Positions 34,075-43,737 of a DNA stretch of 64,000 nucleotides are shown here, piece after piece (the stretch's first letter is position 1; each line of letters begins with the position of its first letter). This DNA is from Oceanirhabdus seepicola (GTDB lineage: Bacteria > Bacillota > Clostridia > Clostridiales > Clostridiaceae): NCBI RefSeq assembly GCF_023684385.1, contig NZ_JAGSOJ010000001.1:558001-622000 (forward strand), written 5' to 3'. The notes under the pieces are model-generated. The model was not told the DNA's origin, made no database searches, and saw nothing but the letters and a program-made list of their open reading frames with translations. The position numbers and the translations under genes are program-made.

Positions 34075-34216
34075 ATAGATAAGACAAGCAATTAATTAAA
34101 CAAATAAATTTACTGATAACAAAATAATTTGCAAACAACTTAAAATTTGATATATATATAACCCCAAAACCAAAAATGTAATCCTCCCGTAGGCACCAGC
34201 CCCCCTGGTGCCTACA
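34075..34216 (+). ncRNA. Probable small RNA B with C-rich terminator loop
   Basis: Second tandem unit. Shared with A: CTATAGACTAT and TATAGATA early, TATAACCC, TCCTCCC (34182-34188) and the terminator CACCAG-C loop-CTGGTG, here with 11-base arms GTAGGCACCAG / CTGGTGCCTAC and five C (34189-34215). Lacks the purine tract of A and has no T run after the hairpin. The hairpin also sits at the stop of the convergent radical-SAM gene. Confidence 0.62.
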
Positions 34217-35116
34217 TCATTGTCCGAGTTTATCAAAAAAATTGATTTGCTTATTTTTTTGTGAATATTTATAACCTTCTATAATATCTCCCATCTTATA
34301 TTTAATCCCCGATTCATTACATGCTTTCTTGAACACCTTCCAAAGCTCACTCCGCTTACCACTAGTGCATTCATATGCCCCTCCAAATTCTTTTAAATAC
34401 ATTTCCTTCATCCCCTTGAAATTTTCATCAAGTTTCTTAAAATAATAATCCCTTTGATTCATACGAAGAGTAACCCCAAAACTAGGATATATGAATTTTG
34501 CTCCTACCTTATGTGCTTCCTTAATAATATTAACTATGTTCTCTTAATTATCATTTATAAATGGTAGAATTGGCATTAATAGCATTCCAGTGTACACCCC
34601 AGCATCACCAAGTTTTTTCAAAGCCTCAAATCTTTTCGATGAAGGAACTACATTTGCCTCTACAATACTGCTTAATTCATCATTGTAAGTGGTTACGGTC
34701 ATAGTTATACAAACTGGAGAATGTTGATTTATTCTTTTTAATAGATCAATATCTCTTGTGATCAAATCACTTTTAGTAGTAATGCCTACTCCAAAGCCAT
34801 AATAGTCAATCCACTCTAGGGCTTTTCTTGTAAGCAGTTCTGTCTTCTCACATGGATTATAAGGATCACTCATAGCACCTGTACCTACAACACCTTTTTC
34901 CCTCTTGTTACTTAATTCATTCTTTATTATCTCAATAGCATTTTCTTTAGCTCTTACCCTATCAAAATCCTCAATTTTATAACAGTCACTCCTAGAGTCA
35001 CAATATATACACCCATGGGAACACCCCTTATATATATTCATGTTATAATCATGCCCAAACCAATATTCTGGGTTTTTATTTTTTATCACTATACTTTTAG
35101 CAGGTATATACTCCAT
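34217..35116 (-). pseudogene. Radical SAM protein (SPL/Rv2578c-like), split by one nonsense codon
   Basis: One continuous frame of 299 codons interrupted only by TAA at 34544-34546. The first 190 codons have the 4Fe-4S motif CSHGCIYC (C-x3-C-x2-C, about residue 32), YKGCSHG and GTGAMSDPYNPCEKT, as in the spore photoproduct lyase-like radical SAM group. After the stop the frame continues with ENIVNIIKEAHKVGAKFIYPS and on to KYSQKNKQINFFDKLGQ. TAA is neither Sec nor Pyl, so this is a nonsense mutation or sequencing error. The downstream ATG (34462) has no ribosome site. Confidence 0.85.
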
Positions 35117-35191
35117 TTCCCCCTACTCCTTATTTTAGATTTTAATAATATTAACTATATAGTCTTTTTTATAAATTGTATTATAACAAAT

Positions 35192-35222
35192 AAAACATGA
35201 CAATGTTTATGTCATGTTTTAT
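35192..35222 (-). terminator. Terminator after chemoreceptor gene
   Basis: AAAACATGACA / TGTCATGTTTT just past the stop at 35240; A tract before it gives U on the minus strand. Confidence 0.8.
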
Positions 35223-35239
35223 TTAAAATAGTTTATATT

Positions 35240-37315
35240 CTAATATTTAAACTTTTCTATTCCTTTTTGCATTTCTTCTGCTAATACCCCAAGGAATTCA
35301 CTTGACTCTGCAATCTCATTCATAGAAGCAGTTTGTTCTTCAACTGAAGCTGAAGCTTCTTGAGTACCTGTAGCATTCTCCTCTGAAATAGCTGATAAAT
35401 TCTCCATAACATCAATTATCTGCTCTTGCATTTTTTTCATCTCTTCCCCTGATAAATTAAGATTCTCAATAATACCTTTGAGTGTATCTATAGCATTAGC
35501 TATTCCTTCGAACTTAGCATTTGTATTCTTTATATTTTCTGTTTGAATATCAGAAATACTGCTTATCTCTTGAGTTCTCGCTACAGCATCTTGAGTCTTA
35601 CTTAATAATCCTTGAATAATTTCTGTAATTTCATTTGTAAAATTATTAGACTCCTCTGCTAGATTTTTCACCTCATCTGCCACAACAGCAAATCCTCTTC
35701 CGGATTCTCCTGCTCTTGCCGCTTCAATAGCCGCATTTAATGCTAATAAATTTGTTTGATCAGCTATATTCTTTATCATTAAGCTAGCAGTTTCAATCTT
35801 TTGAGCACTATTATTAGTTTCCATAATAATATCATTCACCTGCTTAGTAGCCTCACTGCTAACTTTATTTTTTTCTACTAATACCTTTAATATCTCAAAT
35901 CCTTCATTCTTTAATTCAGACACCTGGTCAACTGTTACATTAAGCTCACTAATATCATTTTGATTCTTCTCAATTTGTTCACTTAATATACCAATATCAG
36001 TTACACCACTTTCAGTAGCTTTAGCTTGTTCTGTAGCCCCTTTTGATATTTCTTCAATAGTTCTAGCTACTCCATTTGCTGCTGTAGCTGATTGTTCACT
36101 AATTGCTGATAATTCTTGTGAAGATGCAGTAACCTGTTGTGATTTATCAGCAATACTATGTATCATACCATTAATTGATTTTCTCATATCTTCTATTGCA
36201 TTGGTTATTTCTCCAAACTCATCTCTTTTGATTATCAAGTCATTTGATACCTCATTTGAGAAATCACCACTTGCCATATATCCTAATATTTTTTTCAATC
36301 TCACCAAAATCTTCACCGCGTAGTTTGATGACACGTATAGAATGAAACCAAGAATCAATATAGCAATAACTCCCATACTAGCTATGGTATAAACATTCTG
36401 TAATATAATAGCACCAACTTGATCCATAGATAATCCAACATTAACTGCTCCAACATGTTCTCCATCAATTATTAATGGTACAAGAACATCATAAACCCAA
36501 ACATCCTCTGCTTCATATTTATAATTACTAGCATAATTCTTACCATCTACTGCTGCTGTTTTACTTCCTATATCAGTTAACTCTCTACCTACTCTATCAC
36601 TATTACTATGTGCTATTGCTTTCAAATTTTTATCAATTACAAGAGCATATACTATATCTTCTTTTTCCCCTAAATTCTCTACAATTGATTGATAATTGAA
36701 TTTATCTGTCAATGCTTGTATTTTATTTGCACTAATACCTGTTTGAATGAAACTTCCATCTTGATTTCTAACATATCCGTATTTATAGTAGTTATTTGAT
36801 TCTGAATCCTTTCTAATTGATTCTGTAAATTCAACTTTATCACTTGTCAAAAAGTCATAAACTTCATGCCCTTCTGGTGCTTTCCATCCAATATAATTGA
36901 CCTTTGTTGAATATATAATCTTCCCACTCTCATCAAAGAAATTAATTACATCCACTTCTAGATTCTTCATTAATTCACTTAAATAATCATTACTCAACTT
37001 TTCTTGGTTATTCAATACCATTCTACCTGATACCATTAACTTATCATCTAACATTTCATTAATATTCTTTAATAATCTATTATTATCATTCATACGCTGG
37101 GTAATTTGAACAATCTCATCCATACTATCGTACTGCATCTGATTAATTAAGCTTGTTACTCCCAAATATGCTGTTGCTGTTCCTATCCCTATAATTGTGA
37201 GTGATACTACCAATAAAGGAATTATAACAAGCCTAATCTTAATGGACTTTGTTTTCTTTCTCTTCTCTTCTTTCTCCCTACCGTTTCTTTTCTTTCCATT
37301 CTTTGTTTTTTTCAT
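35240..37315 (-). CDS. Methyl-accepting chemotaxis protein, membrane-bound, Cache-type sensor
   Basis: 691 residues. A very basic N-terminus (about 25 residues, mostly K/R/E), membrane segment 1 (about 29-50), an extracellular Cache-like sensor (about 51-305; [25 protein letters not shown]), membrane segment 2 (about 312-332), HAMP, and a signalling domain with the hairpin tip [31 protein letters not shown]. No C-terminal NWETF pentapeptide. Start ATG 37315, six bases after GGAGG; the ATG at 37336 precedes the site. Senses an unknown small ligand and controls CheA. Confidence 0.93.
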   Translation of the reverse strand: MKKTKNGKKRNGREKEEKRKKTKSIKIRLVIIPLLVVSLTIIGIGTATAYLGVTSLINQMQYDSMDEIVQITQRMNDNNRLLKNINEMLDDKLMVSGRMVLNNQEKLSNDYLSELMKNLEVDVINFFDESGKIIYSTKVNYIGWKAPEGHEVYDFLTSDKVEFTESIRKDSESNNYYKYGYVRNQDGSFIQTGISANKIQALTDKFNYQSIVENLGEKEDIVYALVIDKNLKAIAHSNSDRVGRELTDIGSKTAAVDGKNYASNYKYEAEDVWVYDVLVPLIIDGEHVGAVNVGLSMDQVGAIILQNVYTIASMGVIAILILGFILYVSSNYAVKILVRLKKILGYMASGDFSNEVSNDLIIKRDEFGEITNAIEDMRKSINGMIHSIADKSQQVTASSQELSAISEQSATAANGVARTIEEISKGATEQAKATESGVTDIGILSEQIEKNQNDISELNVTVDQVSELKNEGFEILKVLVEKNKVSSEATKQVNDIIMETNNSAQKIETASLMIKNIADQTNLLALNAAIEAARAGESGRGFAVVADEVKNLAEESNNFTNEITEIIQGLLSKTQDAVARTQEISSISDIQTENIKNTNAKFEGIANAIDTLKGIIENLNLSGEEMKKMQEQIIDVMENLSAISEENATGTQEASASVEEQTASMNEIAESSEFLGVLAEEMQKGIEKFKY

Positions 37316-37549
37316 TTTCATCCTCCGTTTTTTCATTTACACTAACTACATTCATGTATTTGTACTCAAAAAACATCATCTATCCTATCAGTCTACACAA
37401 ATATATATTTTTGTTAGTTTTACATTGTTTTCATCTTAAGTTTATGATTCATTTCTAATGAAAGTTTAGTATTATTATATAATTTTTTGAATCACAAGTA
37501 AATATTTCTTAAACATTTTTGTTTACATTTTAGCAATATCTTAAATGTA

Positions 37550-37596
37550 AAAACACATGCCTCCCCTCCATATTAGGGAATGGACATGTGTTTTTC
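37550..37596. terminator. Hairpin in gap between TPR-like and chemoreceptor genes
   Basis: AAAAACACATG / CATGTGTTTTT around a 25-base loop. Probably ends the transcript of the gene at 37730. The rest of the gap 37316-37729 shows a short coding-like stretch (37620-37737) without a start and nothing else. Confidence 0.65.
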
Positions 37597-37729
37597 GAAT
37601 TTCATTTAAATATTCAATTTTATTTATCTAATTCTTTCATAATACCTACGAAATTTAATACTTCCTCCTCTAGAGTATGGAATTGTGTTACCACTCTGAT
37701 AAGATTTATTGACTCATCAAGAACATCTA

Positions 37730-38683
37730 TTAATTATTTTTATTAAATAATTTACTAAAGAAACCACCCTTCTCTTTTTTCATCTCTTTAGCCACTCTCT
37801 TTCTCTCTATTTCTTCTGCCTTTATCATAATCTTATTGATTTCAATTATGGCCTTTTCACCCTCATCAATTATATTCTTACCTTCAACCATAAAATCCAT
37901 ATCTTCTACATACTTCATTACCCTATGATGTTCTTCCATCATATCTAGCAATTTTACTACCTCATAACAAACGCCTAAATATTCATCAATATAACACTCA
38001 TCTTTTTTAGCTAAGTTTAACCTAACGTCATATGCTTTTCTATATTGTTGTAAAGCTTCCCCTAACATCTCAAACTGTTCAAACGCTGCTCCTCTTTCAA
38101 TTAATAAATCTGTGTATTTCTTTGTAATGTTTAAATCTTCTTTATGGATGAATCCCTCCATTATTTCAAGAGCAATACCATAGTCCTCAGTACACCATAT
38201 TATTTGACCTATATTTCTATAGAAAGCACCCCTATAAATCAATAGCCTAGCCAACTTCAAGGGTTCATCTAATAATCTGCACTCCCCCAATTCCATCATT
38301 AATTGGATGGCTGCGTCTCTAATTTCATTTGATTTCTCATAGAGATTTAGATTAACTAGAGCGAAAGAGTAAAAATACAACACATCTGCTATTATCTTCT
38401 TTTCTTCATTATCTTTAATTTTAAAGATTTTGATTGGTTTTGATTTACACTCTTCACCATCTACCATACCATCTTCTTGATTATCTTCTGATTCCTCCAC
38501 CCATACATGAGTTAATATTTCATCGCTTAACTCAATAATATTCTTAAATTCCTTATTTTCATAGTAGGAAGCAATTATTTCTGTTATCGTATTTTCATTG
38601 CCACATTCCCCATTCTTGCATGTTAGCTTATACTCATTCATACCCATTTCCCCATTACATTTTAGACATTTAATAGTCTCCAT
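37730..38683 (-). CDS. Zinc-ribbon protein with TPR-like helical repeats, unknown
   Basis: 317 residues. N-terminal CLKCNGEMG...CKNGECG looks like a zinc ribbon. Residues about 90-270 are helical with TPR-like pairs (YFYSFALVNLNLYEKS, IYRGAFYRNIGQ, LIERGAAFEQFEMLGEALQQYRKAY in blocks). A basic C-terminus MKKEKGGFFSKLFNK could touch membrane or nucleic acid. GGAGGGG five bases before ATG. Lies downstream of an ECF/DUF4179 operon in the same direction, about 80 bases apart, and might belong to it. No known function. Confidence 0.6.
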   Translation of the reverse strand: METIKCLKCNGEMGMNEYKLTCKNGECGNENTITEIIASYYENKEFKNIIELSDEILTHVWVEESEDNQEDGMVDGEECKSKPIKIFKIKDNEEKKIIADVLYFYSFALVNLNLYEKSNEIRDAAIQLMMELGECRLLDEPLKLARLLIYRGAFYRNIGQIIWCTEDYGIALEIMEGFIHKEDLNITKKYTDLLIERGAAFEQFEMLGEALQQYRKAYDVRLNLAKKDECYIDEYLGVCYEVVKLLDMMEEHHRVMKYVEDMDFMVEGKNIIDEGEKAIIEINKIMIKAEEIERKRVAKEMKKEKGGFFSKLFNKNN

Positions 38684-38765
38684 GATATCCCCTCCGTATT
38701 AGTATAATATTTCCATCGTTGTATATAACCATATTATAGCATTTTTTCATTTGAAGGGCATATGA

Positions 38766-40106
38766 TTAATCAACAATCTCAATCTTAATACTCTCATCTA
38801 CCTTCTTATCGAATGTTATCATTCTTACAGACAATTCTAAGTCTTCTCCTACATCTTTAAATTCAAGTGTTCTTGTATGAGCAATTTTTTCCTTATTTTC
38901 ACCATCAATAATTCTTTCCAATTGCCCACCAAATGTTCTCTCAAGTTCAACAGTTTCTCCATCAATATTTAAGTATATGGCTGATAACAGTACCCCCTTT
39001 TCTGTTGTTAATGTTACATAAGTGTTACCATCTTTCTCATATACATTTTCTATTGTTACCTCGTTTCCTTCTATTACTATATTTTTCTTTTCTTCACCTT
39101 TTGAAAGTTTTTCATCTACTTTAACCTCAACACCTACTCTACATTCCTCAATAACAACTTCAAGTAAACTCAATTTTTCTGGAAGAGCATCAAATTCAGC
39201 TTCAAAATAATCACCTTTCTCTTCTGTTGAAAATCCTCCACTTAAATTTGCTATAGGTTCACCATCTCCAAATATAGCTATCTCTATTCCCTCAATTGGT
39301 TTCTTTTCTCCTTTTAAATAATCAAGTGCCACTTCCAGCGTTCCTCTTATCTTTCCTTTAACTATAGTAGACATAGAAGTAGCAGTTATTGATTGTATCT
39401 TAACTGTTGTTCCCGCTACATTTATTCTTTTATTCATATTCAATTTAAACTTAGGAATCATTGCTTTTGATTTATCAATAGTGAATTCTATCTTTCCTTC
39501 CTCGTATTCACCATCATTATTTCTTGCAAAAGAGAACTCATGAATTTTTTTTAAGGACTTTGGTGGTTCAAATTCCTGCTTCCATATCATCTTTTTCTTT
39601 TGTTCATCGTAACATCCAGTACCAGCCCTTGGAATCATCCAGTCCTCACCACATTTTATAAATTCCCTCGATAAATCATTTCCATTCTCAAACTCTTCTT
39701 TATCAATATCCATGCTATAGAAAGCAACTAACTTATTACTGTCAATCATAATTCCATCAAGAGTTATAACTGTACCATCCTTGAAAGTGTAACTCTTATC
39801 TATAATCTGTCCTTTATAGTTCTTATTTAATTGTTTTAATGAACTACTCATTAACTCATCGTATCCAACTATACTTTTGCCATAATAAGCCAAAGTATCA
39901 TAATTAAACATCCCAATAAAAATGATTACTAAAATCATAGCTGCAACTAATCCATTCCTGGAAGTTACAAATTTATTTACTCCTTTTCTTCTATTCTTTG
40001 TTTTTTCCTGGAGTGATTTTCCTAATCGTTCTTCGAAATCTTCTGGTATGTGAAGCTGTTCAAGCCTTATTTTCTCTATATTAAGTTCGTCTTTTATATT
40101 CTTCAC
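38766..40106 (-). CDS. DUF4179-domain membrane protein (third pair)
   Basis: 446 residues: about 46 cytoplasmic residues, a membrane segment (about 49-69), then an extracellular region; DTLAYYGKSIVGYDELMSSSLKQLNKNY resembles the juxtamembrane part of DUF4179 proteins, shown here in part. GTG start with AGGTGG eight bases upstream; its GTGA overlaps the TGA of the sigma gene, giving tight coupling. It is less like the other two pairs, so this module is probably an independent lineage. Confidence 0.72.
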   Translation of the reverse strand: MKNIKDELNIEKIRLEQLHIPEDFEERLGKSLQEKTKNRRKGVNKFVTSRNGLVAAMILVIIFIGMFNYDTLAYYGKSIVGYDELMSSSLKQLNKNYKGQIIDKSYTFKDGTVITLDGIMIDSNKLVAFYSMDIDKEEFENGNDLSREFIKCGEDWMIPRAGTGCYDEQKKKMIWKQEFEPPKSLKKIHEFSFARNNDGEYEEGKIEFTIDKSKAMIPKFKLNMNKRINVAGTTVKIQSITATSMSTIVKGKIRGTLEVALDYLKGEKKPIEGIEIAIFGDGEPIANLSGGFSTEEKGDYFEAEFDALPEKLSLLEVVIEECRVGVEVKVDEKLSKGEEKKNIVIEGNEVTIENVYEKDGNTYVTLTTEKGVLLSAIYLNIDGETVELERTFGGQLERIIDGENKEKIAHTRTLEFKDVGEDLELSVRMITFDKKVDESIKIEIVD

Positions 40107-40621
40107 TTATAATCACCACCTAATATTTCTTTTAACTTTCTCATTCCAATGGCTAATCTTGATTTTACCGTCCCCTCTGGTATTCTAAGAACCCTAGCGA
40201 TACACTTGTATTCCATATCCATAAAATATCTCAACTTAATCACCTCTGAGTGTTTAGGCTTCAATTTCTCTAGAGCTCTATTTATTACAACTTCTTCAGT
40301 AACTCTATCAATATCTTCCCTCTCCTGTTTTCCTTCCACAGTCTCCTTTAGAACCAATCGTTCCTTTTTCTTTAATTGTTTTTTACAACAGTTTACAAGA
40401 ATAGTTTTACTCCACGACGAAAAGGACTCCACTTTTTTAAGTTTATTTATGTTCTCGTATAAAATAACTATCACATCCTCAAGAACATCCATTGCATCAT
40501 GAGAATTCTTCATATAAACATAGGCTAGTCTATAATATTCCTCTTTTCTGAGTGTAATAACTCTCACAAGCGCATCCTTATCACCACTTATAGCCCTTTT
40601 TATCAATTCTAACTCCTCCAA
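40103..40621 (-). CDS. ECF-type RNA polymerase sigma factor (third pair)
   Basis: 172 residues with region 2 (YRLAYVYMKNSHDAMDVLEDVIVILYENI) and region 4 (HSEVIKLRYFMDMEYKCIARVLRIPEGTVKSRL). The TTG at 40621 is preferred: GAGG lies eight bases before it, whereas the GTG at 40630 overlaps the site. No convincing TGAAAC promoter was found upstream, unlike the other two ECF operons. Confidence 0.88.
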   Translation of the reverse strand: MEELELIKRAISGDKDALVRVITLRKEEYYRLAYVYMKNSHDAMDVLEDVIVILYENINKLKKVESFSSWSKTILVNCCKKQLKKKERLVLKETVEGKQEREDIDRVTEEVVINRALEKLKPKHSEVIKLRYFMDMEYKCIARVLRIPEGTVKSRLAIGMRKLKEILGGDYK

Positions 40622-40704
40622 AGAAATCACCTCTTTTCATATATAAGAGTTTATATGTACTCTAAAAGTTCATTTTTCTTACATTAATTTATATTTTTCA
40701 AATA

Positions 40705-40737
40705 AAAAAGCTACTTTAACATTATAAGTAGCTTTTT
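40705..40737 (-). terminator. Terminator after phosphatase gene
   Basis: AAAAAGCTACTT / AAGTAGCTTTTT, nine-base loop. It separates the phosphatase from the ECF operon. Confidence 0.88.
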
Positions 40738-40779
40738 CTAAATATATATTTGCAATAGTGTTAAGACACTTGAAAATAA

Positions 40780-41481
40780 TTACTCAACATAGAACTCAGT
40801 CATATCATCCAACCTCAAACATGCCATTCTTCCTTCTTCATAACAGTTGGCTGTATCAATACATATTTTATCATTATAAGTCTTGTCAAACCATATTTTA
40901 TATGGTTTTTCCGCTTTTCTGTCCAACTTTTTATCTAGATATGGTCTAGGATTATGACCAAATATAACCATGTAATTATCAAACCCTTTATTCATAAAAA
41001 ATTCTTCTCTTACCCATACAAGTTGATGTTCTTGGGAATACATTGCTTCTTTAAAACTCTTAATATTCATGTCTTCCTTTAACTTAACCATATCTATTCC
41101 TGCATGAACCAAGAGATATTTTTCATCGATAATTTTGTAGTACTCTAATGAATCTAGAAAATTCAGTAATTCATTCTGTTCCTTCTCACTTAGCTTATTA
41201 AACCCTTCTATTGTGGTATTATTACCATTCCTATTCCACCGTCTTAACTCATCTTCGTTTTTATTCTTCAATGCAAACAGCATCATTCTATCATGATTTC
41301 CCATTATAGCTTTAATATTTTTTTTATCCATAACATATTTAATAACCTCAATTGACTCTTCCCCTCTATCAACCATATCACCTAAAACATATAATGTATC
41401 CTCTTCTTTTAAAGAAATCAATTTCACTAACTTTTCTAACCTATCTAGTCTTCCATGTATATCACTAACTACATATTTCAA
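40780..41481 (-). CDS. Metallophosphoesterase, PPP-type serine/threonine phosphatase-like
   Basis: 233 residues with all PPP/ApaH-type metal-binding motifs: SDIHGR, GDMVDRG, GNHDRM, LLVHAGI and FGHNPR. About the size of bacterial PrpE/PrpA-like phosphatases and ApaH-like hydrolases, so it may act on phosphoproteins or dinucleoside polyphosphates. TTG start with GGGTGG seven bases upstream. Monocistronic. Confidence 0.88.
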   Translation of the reverse strand: MKYVVSDIHGRLDRLEKLVKLISLKEEDTLYVLGDMVDRGEESIEVIKYVMDKKNIKAIMGNHDRMMLFALKNKNEDELRRWNRNGNNTTIEGFNKLSEKEQNELLNFLDSLEYYKIIDEKYLLVHAGIDMVKLKEDMNIKSFKEAMYSQEHQLVWVREEFFMNKGFDNYMVIFGHNPRPYLDKKLDRKAEKPYKIWFDKTYNDKICIDTANCYEEGRMACLRLDDMTEFYVE

Positions 41482-41553
41482 TGAATATCCACCCTTTCAA
41501 TAACCCATTCACATACACTTATTCCTAATTAATTTTCATTTTATTATAACATA

Positions 41554-41594
41554 AAAGCATGTCCATCTAAATATATCTTGATGAAACATGCTTC
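41554..41594 (-). terminator. Weak terminator after EAL-HDOD gene
   Basis: AAGCATGT / ACATGCTT with an inner CATC/GATG, A/T-rich flanks. Confidence 0.5.
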
Positions 41595-41619
41595 ATAATA
41601 AATTATAAATTATTATTTT

Positions 41620-42828
41620 CTACACCATAAAATCACTAGTCCATGCTAATGCCTCTATATATAAATCAGATATTTGAATACCACTTATCCCTAAAGCCTG
41701 CGCAAGAATTTCAAACTTAGGCCAGTTTCCTTCTTGATAACTTATTAATAATTCATGAAGAATACCTAAACTATTATTTTCTCCAATAAGAGCATTTTTA
41801 ATTTCTTCATTTACAGCCAAATCTTCAAGTATTTCAGTCATTGGTTTATTTAATATGACATTTAGATTAGATAGTAATTCCATTAAAAAAACATTTGGCA
41901 AAAGGTTATCTACCTTTATATTGGGTGCAATTAGCTCTCCAAGTCTTGCTCTAACTATCCCGCATGTTAATAATTCATTATATTTCTCACTACATGTTTT
42001 TTTAATCATAATTAGGGATATCCATTTTTTTATTTCATCCATTCCCAGTATAACAATAGCTTGTTTGATTGAATTAATTTTGCTTCCAAATCCATAATAA
42101 GAAGAATTAATCAATCTTAAAAGTTTATATGATATAGATACGTCTCTTTTAATTATATCTTCCATTACTTCAAGACTAAAGGTATCTTTTTGTATCATCT
42201 GTAATATCTTAATACTAGAATAGGCATTAATAGGTATATCCTGCTCAGAAATAATTTCAGGTTTGCTAAAAAAGTACCCTTGAAAGTAAGTATATCCATA
42301 ATTAATAGCATCCTTAAAATCTTCAATACTTTCTACTTTTTCAGCTAAAAATTTGATATTAAAATCAGAAAGTCTCTCTACAATATTTTTTCTTTCCAAG
42401 TCTTGAGTTTCTAAAAAGTCAACCTTTATAATATCCGCTACTTCGATAAGTGCTTGAAATTTAGGTTTAAAAACAAAATCATCCAGTGCTATTGTATAGC
42501 CTAACCTTTTCAGTTTTTTGCACACATTAATTACTTCTTTAGTAGGCTCAACTGTTTCTAAAATTTCTATAACTAGATATTCCTTAGGAAGCATTGCTGG
42601 AACTTCATCAAGTAATAGTTCTTCAGTAAAATTAATAAAAGCCTTTTTACCTCCCGTTAATTTCTCAATTCCAATTGAGAGAAAAGTATTTGAAATTACA
42701 TTGCACGTAGCTTCATTACCATCTATTGCATCGTAATAGTTACATTTATTAGACCTAAATAACATCTCATAAGAAACAACCTTTTGATTTTTATCAAATA
42801 TGGGTTGTCTAGCTACATAAATATCCAT
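41620..42828 (-). CDS. EAL-HDOD signalling protein (YuxH/CdgJ-like)
   Basis: 402 residues. Residues 1-190: EAL domain starting MDIYVARQPIFD, with YEMLFR at the EAL position, FINFTEELL, VIEILE, ALDDF, IIKVDF, AEKVE and YFQGYFFSKP. The loop after DDF (normally DFGTGYSS) is missing, as in the catalytically inactive YuxH group, so it probably does not cleave c-di-GMP. Residues about 200-395: HDOD domain (ISYKLLRLINSSYYG, SIKQAIVILGMDEIKKWISL). Start ATG 42828 after GAGAGG; the reading from 42867 has no site. Likely a signalling scaffold. Confidence 0.9.
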   Translation of the reverse strand: MDIYVARQPIFDKNQKVVSYEMLFRSNKCNYYDAIDGNEATCNVISNTFLSIGIEKLTGGKKAFINFTEELLLDEVPAMLPKEYLVIEILETVEPTKEVINVCKKLKRLGYTIALDDFVFKPKFQALIEVADIIKVDFLETQDLERKNIVERLSDFNIKFLAEKVESIEDFKDAINYGYTYFQGYFFSKPEIISEQDIPINAYSSIKILQMIQKDTFSLEVMEDIIKRDVSISYKLLRLINSSYYGFGSKINSIKQAIVILGMDEIKKWISLIMIKKTCSEKYNELLTCGIVRARLGELIAPNIKVDNLLPNVFLMELLSNLNVILNKPMTEILEDLAVNEEIKNALIGENNSLGILHELLISYQEGNWPKFEILAQALGISGIQISDLYIEALAWTSDFMV

Positions 42829-43044
42829 AGTAATCCTCTCTAATTCTATTTTTTTATTATAATTCACTTTTAATTATCCATATAAATCAATTATATACAT
42901 TAAATCTAACCTTAATTTAACATATTCTATAAATATATATAATTTCCTCTTAAAGTTATATAAGAATTTAAACAGAGCATTCATATCTACCATTACTTCT
43001 TCAAAGATAAAAAAAGCATATGTATTTTACTATATATTAAATTG

Positions 43045-43070
43045 ACCCCATAGCTTTAAGGCTATAGGGT
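43045..43070 (-). terminator. Terminator after 43091 gene
   Basis: ACCC-ATAGC / GCTAT-GGGT hairpin, 20 bases beyond the stop, T-poor. Confidence 0.6.
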
Positions 43071-43090
43071 TATTATCTCTTAATTTAACT

Positions 43091-43684
43091 TTATAATCTT
43101 TTCTTTACCAAATTATTTTCTTCTATAGCCTGATTGTTTATCAATTCATCTATAAATAACTTATAAAGATCAATAATATCTTTAAGTTGAAGACTGTTTG
43201 TTACATATCCAGGTATCTCCATTATTAAAAAGTCTGAATGTTTATCAATCTTTTTCTTTCCTTTTTCTATGGTAACTTTCAATTTATTTATCATATACAT
43301 CATTTTTCTTATCTCATCATTTGATAAAATTATATTCGTGATAGAAGGATTATTAGTCTTCACCTTAAACTGATCATCAAACTCTACACAACCAGTAGTT
43401 ATGGGCACTAATTTATTTGATGCTATTGATCCCACTCGTTCCAAAAACTTCTGCAATGCCTTTTTTACAGTTATTTCAAACTTAAATCCATATCTTGAAT
43501 AAATCTGAGATTTCAAAATAGTGTATTCATGTTTAATCTTCGTCTCTTTAGAATAAGGATTGATTATTATTTCTTGATTTTTATAAATTATTTTAATCTT
43601 AGGCTTACGAAAGATTCCAGTTCTTATATATTCCCCACCAACTTCATTGGCCATTACTCTCCATCGTTTTTTAAGGGCTCCCAT
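43091..43684 (-). CDS. Hypothetical soluble protein
   Basis: 197 residues, soluble, mixed alpha/beta, basic at the C-terminus (NNLVKKRL). No motif recognised. ATG 43684 lies eight bases after AAGGAG; the reading from 43702 contains that site. It follows the helD gene on the same strand by about 50 bases and may share its transcript. Confidence 0.6.
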   Translation of the reverse strand: MGALKKRWRVMANEVGGEYIRTGIFRKPKIKIIYKNQEIIINPYSKETKIKHEYTILKSQIYSRYGFKFEITVKKALQKFLERVGSIASNKLVPITTGCVEFDDQFKVKTNNPSITNIILSNDEIRKMMYMINKLKVTIEKGKKKIDKHSDFLIMEIPGYVTNSLQLKDIIDLYKLFIDELINNQAIEENNLVKKRL

Positions 43685-43737
43685 CCAAAACGCTCCTTCC
43701 ATGTAATTCTTTCACTTATAGATTATACCACATTATT

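Noticed and set aside
34217..34462. 81-codon ORF as a separate gene
   Set aside because: It is the in-frame 3' part of the radical SAM gene after the nonsense codon, and its ATG has no ribosome binding site.
34544..34546. Recoding (Sec or Pyl) at the radical SAM stop
   Set aside because: The codon is TAA, which is not used for either amino acid; a plain nonsense change is simpler.
37620..37737. Coding-like stretch of about 38 codons on the minus strand
   Set aside because: No start codon or ribosome site; it may be a gene remnant but nothing identifies it.
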